From: CAVVXN01 sp963772585
GTDB lineage: Bacteria > Planctomycetota > PLA2 > JAEUHO01
Assembly (NCBI GenBank): GCA_963772585.1
Contig: CAVYXV010000005.1
Span: forward strand, 237,149-301,148
Length of the DNA: 64,000 bases
Direction: 5' to 3'
Shown: positions 7,974 to 16,172 of the stretch, piece after piece
Layout of the letters: each line of letters begins with the position of its first letter
How positions within the stretch are numbered: position 1 is the stretch's first letter
Notes under the pieces: model-generated
The model's database searches: none
What the model was told of the DNA's origin: nothing
The model's input: the letters and a program-made list of their open reading frames with translations, nothing else
Made by a program: the position numbers and the translations under genes

Positions 7974-8897
7974 ATGCCCACCCACAGAGTCTGGACTTCC
8001 GAGACCCTCTTTGGAGCCTACGAGGAGTACCAGCGATGCACGCGGGGCCTGAAGCCCAGGACTGTCTTGTTGTACTGGCACTTCATACGCCTGCTTCTGC
8101 TGAACGTCTTCGGAGAAGATCCGATCGACATGGCGAGGCTGACCGCGAAGTCCGTCCGGGACTTCGTCACATCAGTCCATGGTCGGTTCGGCGCCGCCAC
8201 GATGAAGCAGGTGACGACATCGGTGCGCTCGTTCTGCCGTTTCCTTCGCGCGCACGGACTGTGTGATGCGAGTTTGGATGCGGCGGTTCCGACTACGGCA
8301 TGTCGCCGGCTGTCCTCCCTGCCGCGTGGCCTGTCGGACGAACAGTACCGACGACTTCTCGCGTCCTTCCGGACCGACCTCCCCTGCGGCTACCGCGACA
8401 GGGCGATCGTCCTTTGCCTCTCCTCTCTCGGCATGCGGCCGGGGGAGTTGGCGCAACTCGCGCTAGAAGACATCGACTGGCAGGCCGGCACGCTCCGGCT
8501 TTCGAGCCGGAAGACGGGCCGTGGCTCCGTGCTCCCGCTACCAGAGCGAGTCGGTGCAGCGATCGTGGAGTACCTCCGACACGAGCGACCTGTGACGAGC
8601 GAGCGCCGGGTGTTCGTCAGGCACGATGGGCCGTACCAGGGACAGCCGATCCACCGTGGCATCGTGACTGGCGCCGTCGTACGCGCTCTCGATCGTTCGG
8701 GGATCGAGTCTCCCATCCGCGGAGCCTACGTGCTCCGCCACACCGTGGCTTGCCGGATGGTGCGCCGTGGAACGAGTCTGAAGGAGATCGCCGACTTGCT
8801 GGGCCACCGCAGCCTCGACACCACCGCGGTCTACGCCAAGCTCGACATCCCCGCGCTGCGAGACGTGGCCCTCCCGTGGCCGGAGGTGACACCGTGA
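7974..8897 (+). CDS. ritA: RIT tyrosine recombinase A
   Basis: A 307-residue tyrosine recombinase, first of three. The N-terminal SAM-like core-binding domain spans about residues 5-95. The catalytic domain shows GMRPGELAQLALEDI (catalytic Arg), SSRKTGRG (Lys), VLRHTVACRMV, LLGHRSLDTT (His) and AVYAKLD (Tyr). The usual first His of the HxxR motif is Tyr here (AYVLRHT). ATG follows a GGAAAGGAG ribosome site. The gene overlaps ritB by 4 bases (GTGA), so the three recombinases are probably made from one message and act together at the element ends. Confidence 0.92.
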   Translation: MPTHRVWTSETLFGAYEEYQRCTRGLKPRTVLLYWHFIRLLLLNVFGEDPIDMARLTAKSVRDFVTSVHGRFGAATMKQVTTSVRSFCRFLRAHGLCDASLDAAVPTTACRRLSSLPRGLSDEQYRRLLASFRTDLPCGYRDRAIVLCLSSLGMRPGELAQLALEDIDWQAGTLRLSSRKTGRGSVLPLPERVGAAIVEYLRHERPVTSERRVFVRHDGPYQGQPIHRGIVTGAVVRALDRSGIESPIRGAYVLRHTVACRMVRRGTSLKEIADLLGHRSLDTTAVYAKLDIPALRDVALPWPEVTP

Positions 8898-9844
8898 ACT
8901 GCCTCAGCATGGCCAGCCGTGTCGAGGAGTACCTCCACCTTCGCCGCGCTCTCGGCTACAGGCTGGAGGTGCAGGGCGCTCTCCTCCAGGGCTTCGCCCG
9001 GTACGCCGATGCATCCGGTCACCGCGGCCCGGTCACGATCGACCTCGCGCTGGCCTGGTCCGAGTCCTCTGGCGCGGGGTCCGACCAGATTGCGCACCGG
9101 CTCTCGATCGTACGGCAGTTCACGCGCCACCTTGCTGTCGTTGAACCGGCGACGGAGATCCCGCCTCCCGACCTCCTCCCGTGGAGGAGCCACCGGAAGC
9201 CGCCCCACATCTACTCCGACAAGGAGTACGCGGACCTGTTGCGCGCATGCGACAGCCTGCGCCCCCGTGGGGGGCTACGCCCCAACACCTACGTCGCGTT
9301 CTTCTCACTCATCATGGCCACCGGACTGCGCTGTGGCGAAGCTCGCCATCTCGGCGTCAGGGACGTGGATCTTGCCGATGGTTCGCTCGTCGTTCGCAAC
9401 GCCAAGTACGGCAAGACGCGTCTCCTTCCCCTTCACCCGAGCACCTCTGTCGGGTTGGCCCGGTACGCCAAGCTGCGCGACCGCTACGTGAACGTCTCGG
9501 ACTCGGGCTACTTCTTTCGCACTCAGCGGGCACCGCGGCTGCGGAAGGATGCTGTCCAAGTGACCTTCACGTACCTCCGTCGGATCCTCGGCTGGACTGC
9601 GGAGGGCCGCACGCGAGTCCCGCGCATCCATGACATGCGGCACACGTTCGTCGTGCGCCGCGTCCTCGCCTGGTACGAGGAAGGACACGACATCGACCCG
9701 AGGATGCTCGCTCTCGCAACGTACCTTGGTCATGTCCGCGTCAGTCATACCTACTGGTACCTGTCCGCCGTGCCCGAACTCATGGCGGCCACATCACGAC
9801 GCTTCGAGGCCTTCGCCCGCAGCGAAGGGGAGCGTGTCCCGTGA
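8894..9844 (+). CDS. ritB: RIT tyrosine recombinase B
   Basis: A 316-residue tyrosine recombinase; GTG at 8894 overlaps the ritA stop. Catalytic residues sit in ATGLRCGEARHLGV (Arg), NAKYGKTRLLPL (Lys), RIHDMRHTFVVRR (HxxR), YLGHVRVSHTYWYL (His and Tyr). The N-terminal part (residues 1-100) is the core-binding domain. A longer frame running upstream into ritA is not the gene. Coupled to ritC by a 4-base overlap. Confidence 0.92.
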   Translation: MNCLSMASRVEEYLHLRRALGYRLEVQGALLQGFARYADASGHRGPVTIDLALAWSESSGAGSDQIAHRLSIVRQFTRHLAVVEPATEIPPPDLLPWRSHRKPPHIYSDKEYADLLRACDSLRPRGGLRPNTYVAFFSLIMATGLRCGEARHLGVRDVDLADGSLVVRNAKYGKTRLLPLHPSTSVGLARYAKLRDRYVNVSDSGYFFRTQRAPRLRKDAVQVTFTYLRRILGWTAEGRTRVPRIHDMRHTFVVRRVLAWYEEGHDIDPRMLALATYLGHVRVSHTYWYLSAVPELMAATSRRFEAFARSEGERVP

Positions 9845-10842
9845 GTGCCGCGGCGAGCTTCTTTGCCACGCTGGTCCAGGACTTCTTCCTGTGCAGACTC
9901 ATCAACCAGAAGGGTGCAAGCGTGCAAACCGTCGCAAGCTACCGCGACGCGTTCGGACTTCTCTTCCGGTTCCTCGGCACGAGGACGGGGCGGGCGCCAT
10001 CTGACCTCGATCTCGCCGACCTCGATGCACCGAACGTGCTGGCCTTCTTGGATCACCTCGAGAGGGACCGAGGCAACTCCGTACGCTCCCGGAACCTCCG
10101 CCTCACGGCCATCCGCAGCTTCATGAAGTACGCCTCCCTTCGCGACCCTGCTTCTCTTGCCATTGCACAGCGGGTTCTCGCCATACCGACGAAGCGGTTC
10201 GACCGTCCGGTCCTCGGCTTCCTCTCTCGCGAGGAGGTCCAGGCTATCCTCGACGCACCGAATCGCTCGACGTTCAGCGGAGCTCGGGACGCCGTCCTCT
10301 TCGCCACGTTGTACAACACCGGCGCACGCGTGTCCGAGATGACCTCCCTGTCTGTGGGCGACGTCCTGCTGGATCGGCAGGTGGCCCTGCAGTTGCATGG
10401 GAAGGGACGCAAGGAGCGCCTCGTGCCACTCTGGAAGAGCACGGCGAAGCAGTTGCGCACATGGCTGTCCCGCATCGACCAGGGACTGAGCGCGCCGGTC
10501 TTCCCCAACAGCCGCGGGCAACCTCTTTCTCGCTCAGGCGTCGAGCACCGGCTGCGGGAGTCAGTGAGAGCCGCGTCGGAGCGGTGCCCATCCTTGAAGA
10601 GGATCAGCATCTCGCCGCACACGCTCCGTCACTCAACTGCGATGCACCTGCTTCAATCTGGCGTGGACGTCAGCGTCATCGCCCTCTGGCTCGGGCACGA
10701 AGACCCCGCTACTACCCATCTCTACCTTGAGGCGGACCTCGCCATGAAGGAGAAGGCACTTCGTAGCGTCCAGGAACCGGAGACCAGGGCCGTTCGGTTC
10801 CGGCCCGCCGACTCGATCCTGGCCTTCCTCGAGACCCTCTGA
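9841..10842 (+). CDS. ritC: RIT tyrosine recombinase C
   Basis: A 333-residue XerD/XerC-like tyrosine recombinase with an N-terminal SAM-like domain (residues 1-95). Motifs: YNTGARVSEMTSL (Arg), HGKGRKERLVPL (Lys), SPHTLRHSTAMHLL (HxxR), WLGHEDPATTHLY (His, Tyr). This is the most canonical of the three. GTG 9841 overlaps ritB. The stop TGA is followed at once by another CTATGCGGA box of the right end. Confidence 0.92.
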   Translation: MSAAASFFATLVQDFFLCRLINQKGASVQTVASYRDAFGLLFRFLGTRTGRAPSDLDLADLDAPNVLAFLDHLERDRGNSVRSRNLRLTAIRSFMKYASLRDPASLAIAQRVLAIPTKRFDRPVLGFLSREEVQAILDAPNRSTFSGARDAVLFATLYNTGARVSEMTSLSVGDVLLDRQVALQLHGKGRKERLVPLWKSTAKQLRTWLSRIDQGLSAPVFPNSRGQPLSRSGVEHRLRESVRAASERCPSLKRISISPHTLRHSTAMHLLQSGVDVSVIALWLGHEDPATTHLYLEADLAMKEKALRSVQEPETRAVRFRPADSILAFLETL

Positions 10843-10898
10843 CTATGCGGACCATGCCACGGCCGCGGCGCCCGTGTCAGCGAGCCTCTCCCGGGAGA

Positions 10899-10926
10899 CT
10901 CCGCATAGTCCCGATCTCTGCATAGC
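10899..10926. repeat. RIT 1 right terminal inverted repeat
   Basis: Perfect reverse complement of 7825-7852. A further box (CTATGCGGAC) lies at 10844-10853. Confidence 0.9.
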
Positions 10927-10929
10927 AAA

Positions 10930-11128
10930 CGAGGAGGCGGTTCTTGGCATCCTCGTGGGCCTCCTCCTGGGTGGTCCAGAGCACGGGCCGCTGGCCCATG
11001 TTGAGCCCGCCGGCGAACTGCAGGCGGAGTCCGTCGAGATCCGTCTCGAAGCAGACGTCCGGGAGCGTCGAGTGGGGCCCAAGGGGGTCCGTGACGACCC
11101 AGAACGGGGTCTTGGCGTCGATCCTCAT
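10930..11128 (-). pseudogene. 5' part of the RIT 1-interrupted phage gene
   Basis: ATG 11128 begins MRIDAKTPFWVVTDPLG and continues CFETDLDGLRLQFAGG to KNRLL at the element edge, where the frame enters RIT sequence. It overlaps the DUF5049 stop by 4 bases. The homologous gene in the second prophage starts MKIDANTPIWVVNDPLG. The whole protein would be 112 residues. No family recognised. Confidence 0.75.
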
Positions 11129-11352
11129 CGCGCGACCTCCTCGCTGCCGTCGGCCTCGAACCCGTGGAAGACGCCGCGCGCGTAGAGTTCGCGGTTGCGG
11201 TTGACCCACCTCGCGCAGGCCTCGTAGCCCATGGCGGCGGCGATCCGAGCCACCGCCGGGCGGTCGAGCATGTTCGTGAGGCCCGAGAGCCGGACGGCCT
11301 CGAGCCCCTCGCGTACGTCGGCGGGCACGCGCACCGCGTCGCGCCCCGTCAC
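11125..11352 (-). CDS. DUF5049-like small phage protein
   Basis: A 75-residue protein whose core (GLEAVRLSGLTNMLDRPAVA then IAAAMGYEACARWV) matches the DUF5049 pattern of a small helical phage protein with the TNMxD signature. Function unknown. GTG 11352 overlaps the stop of the gene before it (GTGA). The close copy at 35607-35846 is next to the same neighbours. Confidence 0.72.
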   Translation of the reverse strand: MTGRDAVRVPADVREGLEAVRLSGLTNMLDRPAVARIAAAMGYEACARWVNRNRELYARGVFHGFEADGSEEVAR

Positions 11353-11684
11353 CGGGAACCGCCCATCCGCCGCATGGCGTCCTCGACCGCCGCGGTCACG
11401 TCTGCGGGCACCGGCCCCTGGTGCGGCATCGGCCATCCGTCCAGGCCGGTGAACAGCCCGAGGACCGTGCAGCCCCCCTCGCAGGCGAGCATGAAGCCCA
11501 GCGAGGAGAGCCACTCCACCGCGTCGCGGAGCGTGGCCCGCTCGACGGGCTGCCCCGAGATGTCGCGCCCCGTGTAGAGCGCGGAGGAGCCCGCGCAGCG
11601 TGCGCAGATGCGCCGACCGTTGTCGGCCCAGTAGATCGCCCCCTCCCGAAGGAGGGGGCGGGGGTCGCTCGTGCGGCGCGTCAC
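11349..11684 (-). CDS. small phage protein with a Cys pair
   Basis: A 111-residue unknown. GTG 11684 overlaps the DUF2924 stop. The protein reads REGAIYWADNGRRICARCAG, then SALYTGRDISGQPVERA, then SSLGFMLACEGGCTVLG. The CxxC plus later Cys residues could bind a metal. The homologue in the second prophage (35843-36182) is frameshifted soon after its start. A strong UUCG-type hairpin lies in the first codons. Confidence 0.6.
   Translation of the reverse strand: MTRRTSDPRPLLREGAIYWADNGRRICARCAGSSALYTGRDISGQPVERATLRDAVEWLSSLGFMLACEGGCTVLGLFTGLDGWPMPHQGPVPADVTAAVEDAMRRMGGSR
11637..11660 (-). promoter_or_regulatory. UUCG-tetraloop hairpin at a gene start
   Basis: On the transcribed (minus) strand a 10-base stem CGCCCCCTCC / GGAGGGGGCG closes a TTCG loop, about 25 bases after the GTG of the gene at 11349-11684. 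It is conserved in the second prophage at 36133-36154 with a 9-base stem. It could damp translation or act as an mRNA stabiliser. Confidence 0.55.
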
Positions 11685-12070
11685 TTCGCACCGCCCGTCT
11701 GGCCGTTGGCGGCCGGCGCCTTCGCGCGCGTCTGGAGGCCCCAGAACAGGTACCCGTTCCACGCGGTCCCGGAGATCGCCTTCGCGATCGCCGAGAGGCT
11801 GCGCCACGTCTTCCCGTCGTAGAGGAAGCCCGCGTCGAGGACCTGGACCCGGTGCTCCTTCCCCTGGAACGTGCGGGTCAGGACCGCGCCCGGGCGGGGC
11901 AGGCGCGGGTCGCGCTCGCGCGGGGGGTTGGCGGCCTTGGCCGGCGCGTCCGGCTTCGGGGCCTTCGCCTTCGCCGGGGCCTTCGGCCTGGGGGCGGCCT
12001 TGGCCTTCCGGGCCGGGCGCTTCGCCGCCTTCTTCCGTTTGGCCTTCTTCTTCGTGCTCTTCGTCGCCAT
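11681..12070 (-). CDS. DUF2924-domain phage protein
   Basis: A 129-residue protein: a Lys/Ala/Pro-rich basic N-terminus (about residues 2-55, likely nucleic-acid-binding), then the DUF2924 core: VLTRTFQGKEHRVQVLDAG, FLYDGKTWRSLSAIAKAISG, TAWNGYLFWGL. ATG 12070 is preceded by AGGAGA. DUF2924 proteins occur widely in prophages next to recombinases; their role is unproved. The copy at 36179-36585 is frameshifted. Confidence 0.8.
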   Translation of the reverse strand: MATKSTKKKAKRKKAAKRPARKAKAAPRPKAPAKAKAPKPDAPAKAANPPRERDPRLPRPGAVLTRTFQGKEHRVQVLDAGFLYDGKTWRSLSAIAKAISGTAWNGYLFWGLQTRAKAPAANGQTGGAK

Positions 12071-12211
12071 GGTCAGTCTCCTGCCGGCGGGGGCGCTCCC
12101 CGCCGGTCGAGTCGCATGAGGGCTCTGGTCGGGGGGCACCTCAAGAGGATTCGACCGCCCCCGAGGCCTGAAAATGGCTCTCCCCTGGCCGCTTCGTGGC
12201 TGTAAGGGGCG
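12071..12211 (-). promoter_or_regulatory. conserved 5' leader with hairpin before DUF2924
   Basis: This gene-free stretch is strongly conserved with 36586-36730 although the genes upstream differ. It contains a stem-loop at 12084-12106 (arms GCCGGCGGGG-type and its complement) immediately before the ribosome-binding site, and a shared block around CCTCAAGAGGATTCGACC. A cis-acting RNA or promoter is the likely reason for conservation. Confidence 0.5.
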
Positions 12212-12559
12212 TCACGGGGCCCATCCGAGGAGCCGTGCCCCGTGCGGCGGCGGCGAGCAGGCCCAGCAGCCCTCGACGTAGCGGGTCCGCCACCGCGGCG
12301 CGCCGCACCGGGGGCACGGCGGTCCCTCGGGACGGGGGGCGGCGGGCCTCGCTCGGTCGAAGCGCCGGCACGCCTCCAGGAGCGCCCGGTCCTCGCGGTT
12401 CTCTCTGGGGTCGGAACCACGAAAGATGTCGAGCCGGTAGCGGTTCCCCTGCCCCCCTATAGGGGGGCAGGGCAGGGAACCGCTACCTCGGGGCTCCGGG
12501 ATAGCGGTTCCCAGCGGTTCCCGGTCACGCGGGAACCGAGACGGACGCATGGCCGTCAC
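12212..12559 (-). CDS. small zinc-ribbon-like phage protein
   Basis: A 115-residue protein from GTG 12559, coupled to the DnaB-like gene by a 4-base overlap. The C-terminal half has a zinc-ribbon pattern, PPCPRCGAPRWRTRYVEG followed by CWAC. The N-terminal half is encoded by a cluster of 10 bp repeats (see 12436-12540), so that part of the protein may be secondary to the DNA signal. Function unknown. Confidence 0.55.
   Translation of the reverse strand: MTAMRPSRFPRDREPLGTAIPEPRGSGSLPCPPIGGQGNRYRLDIFRGSDPRENREDRALLEACRRFDRARPAAPRPEGPPCPRCGAPRWRTRYVEGCWACSPPPHGARLLGWAP
12436..12540. repeat. iteron-like cluster, candidate phage origin
   Basis: Box AGCGGTTCCC occurs at 12439-12448, 12503-12512 and 12513-12522. 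It occurs inverted at 12475-12484 and as a 9/10 match at 12531-12540. The first and the inverted copy form the arms of a long hairpin (12436-12487) with C/G-rich centre and a TATA tip. It lies immediately downstream of the replicative helicase gene, where phage origins often lie. Confidence 0.55.
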
Positions 12560-14004
12560 GGCTGCGGCGTCCCGACGACGGCGTAGAGGTAGGGGGCCCA
12601 GCGCGTGCCCTCGCCGACCCGGTCGAGCGCCCGCGCGACGACCCCCTCGGCGAGCATGGCGAGGAGACGGCTCTTCTGGATCTGGAGCGCGTCGCGGATC
12701 GTCTTGCCGTCCTGCCATGGGTGCTCGCGCAGCCACGCGACGAGCCGATCCGCGTCGTCCCGGGCGCCGGCCAGGCGCTCGTCGCCCAGCGCCCGGTACG
12801 TGGCCCCGTCGAGCTCGAGGACGAGGTTCGGCGGCGTCACCTCCCAGCGGCTGATCGCCGAGAGGCTCCGGCGGTCGCGCCCGCCCTTCGCGACCCGGTA
12901 CTCCATGAGCACGTCGGCCGAGGCCGTGATCGCGTTGCTCCCCCGCATCCCGTCGCCGACGGTGTCGCCGCCGGCCTTCCTGAGGTGGTGCACGACGAGG
13001 ACGGCGAGCCCGGACGTCGCAGCCTCGAGCAGCGGCGCCATGGCCGAGCTCATCGCGCCGGAGTCCTTCTCCGCGTCCTGGGGGAGCGCCGCCCAGTAGG
13101 CCAGCGTGTCGATCACGAGGAGGTCGCACCCCTCGGCGCGGCACTCCTCGACGGCGCCCTTCACGATCTCGGGCCAGGGACGCCTGGGGAAGGCATGCGT
13201 CCGCGGGTGGATCAGCGCCCGCTCGACGCCGAACCGGTCCCGCTTCGTGCGCAGCGTCGAGGTCCCCTCCTCGGAGAGGAGGAGGGCACGGGCCTTCGTG
13301 ACCTCCATCCCGCAGAAGCCCTCGCCGCGCTCGAGGTGCGCGAGCAGCGCCCACAGCAGGTAGCTCTTCCCCGCCTTGGGCTGGCCCGCGAAGATCGAGA
13401 GCGCGCCGCGGGCGACGTAGCCCTTCCAGATCCACTCGGTCACATCGTCGGACGCCGTGTCCAGCTCGTTCGGGAGCATGCCGTTCCTCCGTGTCGTGGC
13501 CGCGGCGCGGGCCGCGACGCGTTCCTGGATCAGATGGGCGGCGCGCGCGGCGAGGTCCCCCGTGGGCGCGCTGCCCTGGAATGCCTCCTGCTGCAGTTCG
13601 GCGGCGATCTGGATCAGCGCGCGCCGGCGGGCGTGCTCCGCGACGATCCCCGCGTAGTGGGTCGCGTGGGCCGGCGAGCTGACCGCACCGACGAGGGCGA
13701 CGAGCATCTCGCGCCCGCCGGTCTCCTCGAGGAGTCCCAGCCGCTCGATCTCCCGGAACACGAGGATCGGGTCGAGGGGCTGTCCGGCCAGATGGAGAGC
13801 GCGGCACACCTGGAAGAGGCGGCGGTGGGCGCCGCGGTAGAAGTCCTCGGGCGAGAGCGCCTGGAAGACGCGCGTGGCCTGCGTCCGGTCGTCGCCGGCG
13901 TAGCCCTCGACGAGGAGGGAGGCGAGGACCGCCATCTCGGCCTCCAGGTCGTGGGGCGGGACCCGCTCCACGTCCGCGGCTGTGCTCGGGCCGGGCGGCC
14001 TCAC
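12556..14004 (-). CDS. DnaB-like replicative helicase with RepA-type ATPase
   Basis: A 482-residue protein. Residues 10-150 are a DnaB N-terminal-like domain (PHDLEAEMAVLASLLV, FYRGAHRRLFQVCRAL). Residues about 190-420 are a RecA/RepA-type ATPase with Walker A GQPKAGKSY and Walker B CDLLVIDTLAYW, then VLVVHHLRKAGG. It should unwind phage DNA at the fork. GTG 14004 overlaps the SF2 helicase stop; the longer upstream frame is a shadow. No primase is adjacent, so a host primase may be used. Confidence 0.85.
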   Translation of the reverse strand: MRPPGPSTAADVERVPPHDLEAEMAVLASLLVEGYAGDDRTQATRVFQALSPEDFYRGAHRRLFQVCRALHLAGQPLDPILVFREIERLGLLEETGGREMLVALVGAVSSPAHATHYAGIVAEHARRRALIQIAAELQQEAFQGSAPTGDLAARAAHLIQERVAARAAATTRRNGMLPNELDTASDDVTEWIWKGYVARGALSIFAGQPKAGKSYLLWALLAHLERGEGFCGMEVTKARALLLSEEGTSTLRTKRDRFGVERALIHPRTHAFPRRPWPEIVKGAVEECRAEGCDLLVIDTLAYWAALPQDAEKDSGAMSSAMAPLLEAATSGLAVLVVHHLRKAGGDTVGDGMRGSNAITASADVLMEYRVAKGGRDRRSLSAISRWEVTPPNLVLELDGATYRALGDERLAGARDDADRLVAWLREHPWQDGKTIRDALQIQKSRLLAMLAEGVVARALDRVGEGTRWAPYLYAVVGTPQP

Positions 14005-15536
14005 GAGGCGGCCGCCAGCGCGGCCTCGATCGCCGCCCGCTCGCGGGCCTCCTGTTCGCACTTCCGTGCGAACCACTCCTGGGTGCTCAGCGGCTTGCCC
14101 TTGCGCCGCATCACGGCGGCCCAGCCCTCGCGAAGGTCCCGCCAGTCCTCCTCCGTCGCGTTCGACGGGTCGATGAGCCGGGTCCCGACGACGCAGGGCC
14201 AGAAGCCGTAGCGCCGCTTGTGCGCCGATGCGGCCGCCGCGGCGGCTCTCTGTGCCTCGGCCCCGCGGTGGAGGACGCAGTGGACGATGCGGTTGAAGAA
14301 GACCGCCCGGTCCTCGAAGGTGACGAGCACGACGCGCCCGTCGTTCTCGAGCTCCCCGTCGATCTCGCACACGACGCGGGGGCCGCTGCTCCCCGCGCCC
14401 CACTTGAATCCGCAGGCCGGGCACTCGTCGTCGGACTCGTCCACGACGATCCCGCACATCGGGCAGATCTTGAGGTCGGGATCGCCCTTCTCCCGGAGCC
14501 CCTCGAGGTCGGCCACGATCGGGTCCGTCGCGCGCCCGTGGCGAAGGGTGTTCCCCGCGTGGTCCAGCACGATCGCGCCGGTCTTCTCGGGGCAGGCGCG
14601 CATGATCCGCCCGATCTGCTGGCGGTGGAGGCACTCGGAGAGCGTCGGGCGGGCGAGGATGGCGACCTCGAGCGCCGGGAGGTCCCAGCCCTCAGACAGG
14701 ATCCCCACGTTGCAGAGGACCTCCGTCTCGCCGCGGGCGAGGCGCTGGAGGACGGCATCGCGCCGGGGCTTGGGCGTCCCGGCATCCACGTGCTCGGCCC
14801 TGACGCCGGCCGCCTCGAAGCTCGCGCAGAGCCCCATGCTGTGCTCGACCGAGACGGCGAACAGGACCGTGCGCCGTCCTCGCGCGTGCTTCGTCCACTT
14901 CTCGACGACCCCGCCGACGATCTCCTTCGTGGACATGCGCCTGGAGAGCTGGCCCAGGTGGTAGTCGCCTCCGACCTTCGTGACGTCGGCCAGGTCCGGC
15001 GTCACGGGAGCGTAGACCTCGGGTTCCACGAGGTAGCGCTCGGCGCAGAGCTCGGCGGTCGTGGCCCCGACGACGATCCGGCGGAATCCCACGGCGCCGA
15101 GGCCCGTCCCGTCCAGGCGAAACGGCGTGGCCGTGAGGCCCACGACGCGCCGGTAGGAGGAGAAGAGCGCCTCGTACTGTGAGCCCGGCGCGGCGTGGTG
15201 GCACTCGTCGATCACGACGAGGTCGGCCCGCGGCCACTCGCGCCGCGCGAGCGTCTGGATGCTCGCCACCTGGACCGGCGCCCCGGCCGTGGGCTCGGCG
15301 CCGGACATGATGACGCCGCAGAGGAGCCCGGCCTCGCCGAGCGCGCGGGCGCTCTGGAGGATGATCTCGCGGCGGTGCGCCACGAAGAGGGCGTGGCGGC
15401 CGTGGCGGCGGATCACCTCGGCGGCGATGCGCGTCTTCCCGCCGCCGGTGGGCAGCTGGAGGATCGGGCGATCGTCGATCGCGGCGAGGAGGGTCTCGAC
15501 GGCCCGCGTCTGGTAGGGACGGAGAGAGAGCGCCAC
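14001..15536 (-). CDS. SF2 DEAD/DEAH-type helicase with zinc ribbon
   Basis: A 511-residue helicase with Q-like LRPYQTRAVETLL, Walker A LPTGGGKTRIAAE, motif II DECHHA, motif III LTATPFR, and motif VI HRQQIGRIMR. After the helicase core a zinc ribbon CPMC...CPAC (around residue 360) precedes a helical C-terminal region. It resembles phage recombination helicases of the Rad25/UvsW-like group. GTG 15536 starts after the RuvC-like gene. Fits the recombination module of exonuclease, annealing ATPase and resolvase. Confidence 0.9.
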   Translation of the reverse strand: MALSLRPYQTRAVETLLAAIDDRPILQLPTGGGKTRIAAEVIRRHGRHALFVAHRREIILQSARALGEAGLLCGVIMSGAEPTAGAPVQVASIQTLARREWPRADLVVIDECHHAAPGSQYEALFSSYRRVVGLTATPFRLDGTGLGAVGFRRIVVGATTAELCAERYLVEPEVYAPVTPDLADVTKVGGDYHLGQLSRRMSTKEIVGGVVEKWTKHARGRRTVLFAVSVEHSMGLCASFEAAGVRAEHVDAGTPKPRRDAVLQRLARGETEVLCNVGILSEGWDLPALEVAILARPTLSECLHRQQIGRIMRACPEKTGAIVLDHAGNTLRHGRATDPIVADLEGLREKGDPDLKICPMCGIVVDESDDECPACGFKWGAGSSGPRVVCEIDGELENDGRVVLVTFEDRAVFFNRIVHCVLHRGAEAQRAAAAAASAHKRRYGFWPCVVGTRLIDPSNATEEDWRDLREGWAAVMRRKGKPLSTQEWFARKCEQEARERAAIEAALAAAS

Positions 15537-15539
15537 GTC

Positions 15540-16001
15540 TCACCGATCCCGCTGGGCCACGACGAGCGCGACCCAGAGCGCGTCCGCGAGCCCCGAGTCC
15601 TTCGCACGATCGAGGCGTGCGCTCGGCCAGCGCTCGCGTGCGAGGCGCAGCGAGAGGCGCTTTCGCTCGACGTAGGTCTTCGGCTTCGCGCGCCCCGCGA
15701 ACGCGAGGCGCTGCCACTCGCGTGGTTGGACGCGAATAAGGGAGAGTCCGAGCGCGAGGACGACCCCCTCACCGCACCCGATCGCGCGCCACTGCCTGGA
15801 GATTTGCGCGTAGCCGCCGGTGTGCGGGGGCCGACCGACCGGCACCTCGATCCCGACGGCGCCGGGCGCGTGCGCGCGGAGCATCTCGGCCAAGACGACG
15901 GCGTCGGTGGTGTCGAGGACCTCGCCGAAACCCTCGCCGGTGTGCGTGTCGAGGAACGCCGCGGCGCCGGCGACCCCGGGATCCACTGCTGCGATGATCA
16001 C
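15540..16001 (-). CDS. RuvC-like Holliday-junction resolvase
   Basis: A 153-residue RNase H-fold nuclease: first strand MIIAAVDPGVAGAAAF (catalytic Asp), second acidic residue in AVGIEVPVG, C-terminal acids in KDSGLADALWVAL. It would cut branched recombination or replication intermediates before packaging. GTG at 16001. It is preceded by a 170-base gap holding a long-spaced inverted repeat. Confidence 0.82.
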   Translation of the reverse strand: MIIAAVDPGVAGAAAFLDTHTGEGFGEVLDTTDAVVLAEMLRAHAPGAVGIEVPVGRPPHTGGYAQISRQWRAIGCGEGVVLALGLSLIRVQPREWQRLAFAGRAKPKTYVERKRLSLRLARERWPSARLDRAKDSGLADALWVALVVAQRDR

Positions 16002-16023
16002 GGTGGGACCTCGGTGGAAAGTG

Positions 16024-16089
16024 CAGGCCGGGGTGACCCGCCGAAGTCCCAGACCGCCCGGTTCACCGAGCGAGCGGGGCCCCGGCCTG
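16024..16089. promoter_or_regulatory. long-spaced GC inverted repeat before the RuvC-like gene
   Basis: Arms CAGGCCGGGG (16024-16033) and CCCCGGCCTG (16080-16089), 46 bases apart, lie in the otherwise gene-free 16002-16172. The design resembles the arms at 18681-18747 and 41554-41620. Could be a promoter/operator or a looped site. Confidence 0.4.
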
Positions 16090-16172
16090 CGGGATCAGGA
16101 GTGCGTGCCCCTGGGATGCGGGCGCACGGTGGTGGAGAAGGTGGTGGTGCGCGAGCGAGCCATGGCTGCCAC

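Larger units (their letters stand above)
7822..10929 (+). mobile_element. RIT (recombinase-in-trio) element, copy 1
   Basis: A 3108 bp unit bounded by 28 bp perfect terminal inverted repeats (7825-7852 and 10899-10926). It carries three tandem tyrosine recombinases in overlapping frames, the hallmark organisation of RIT elements. Each end contains three CTATGC(A/G)GAG-like boxes, likely recombinase-binding sites. The same unit occurs inverted at 32304-35411, with identical protein translations. The ends carry TCT on the ritA side and AAA on the ritC side just outside the repeats in both copies, so these bases belong to the element. Confidence 0.9.

Noticed and set aside
8300..9844. 514-residue version of the second RIT recombinase
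   Set aside because: Its first 198 codons are the third frame of ritA; the GTGA overlap at 8894 and family length give 316 residues.
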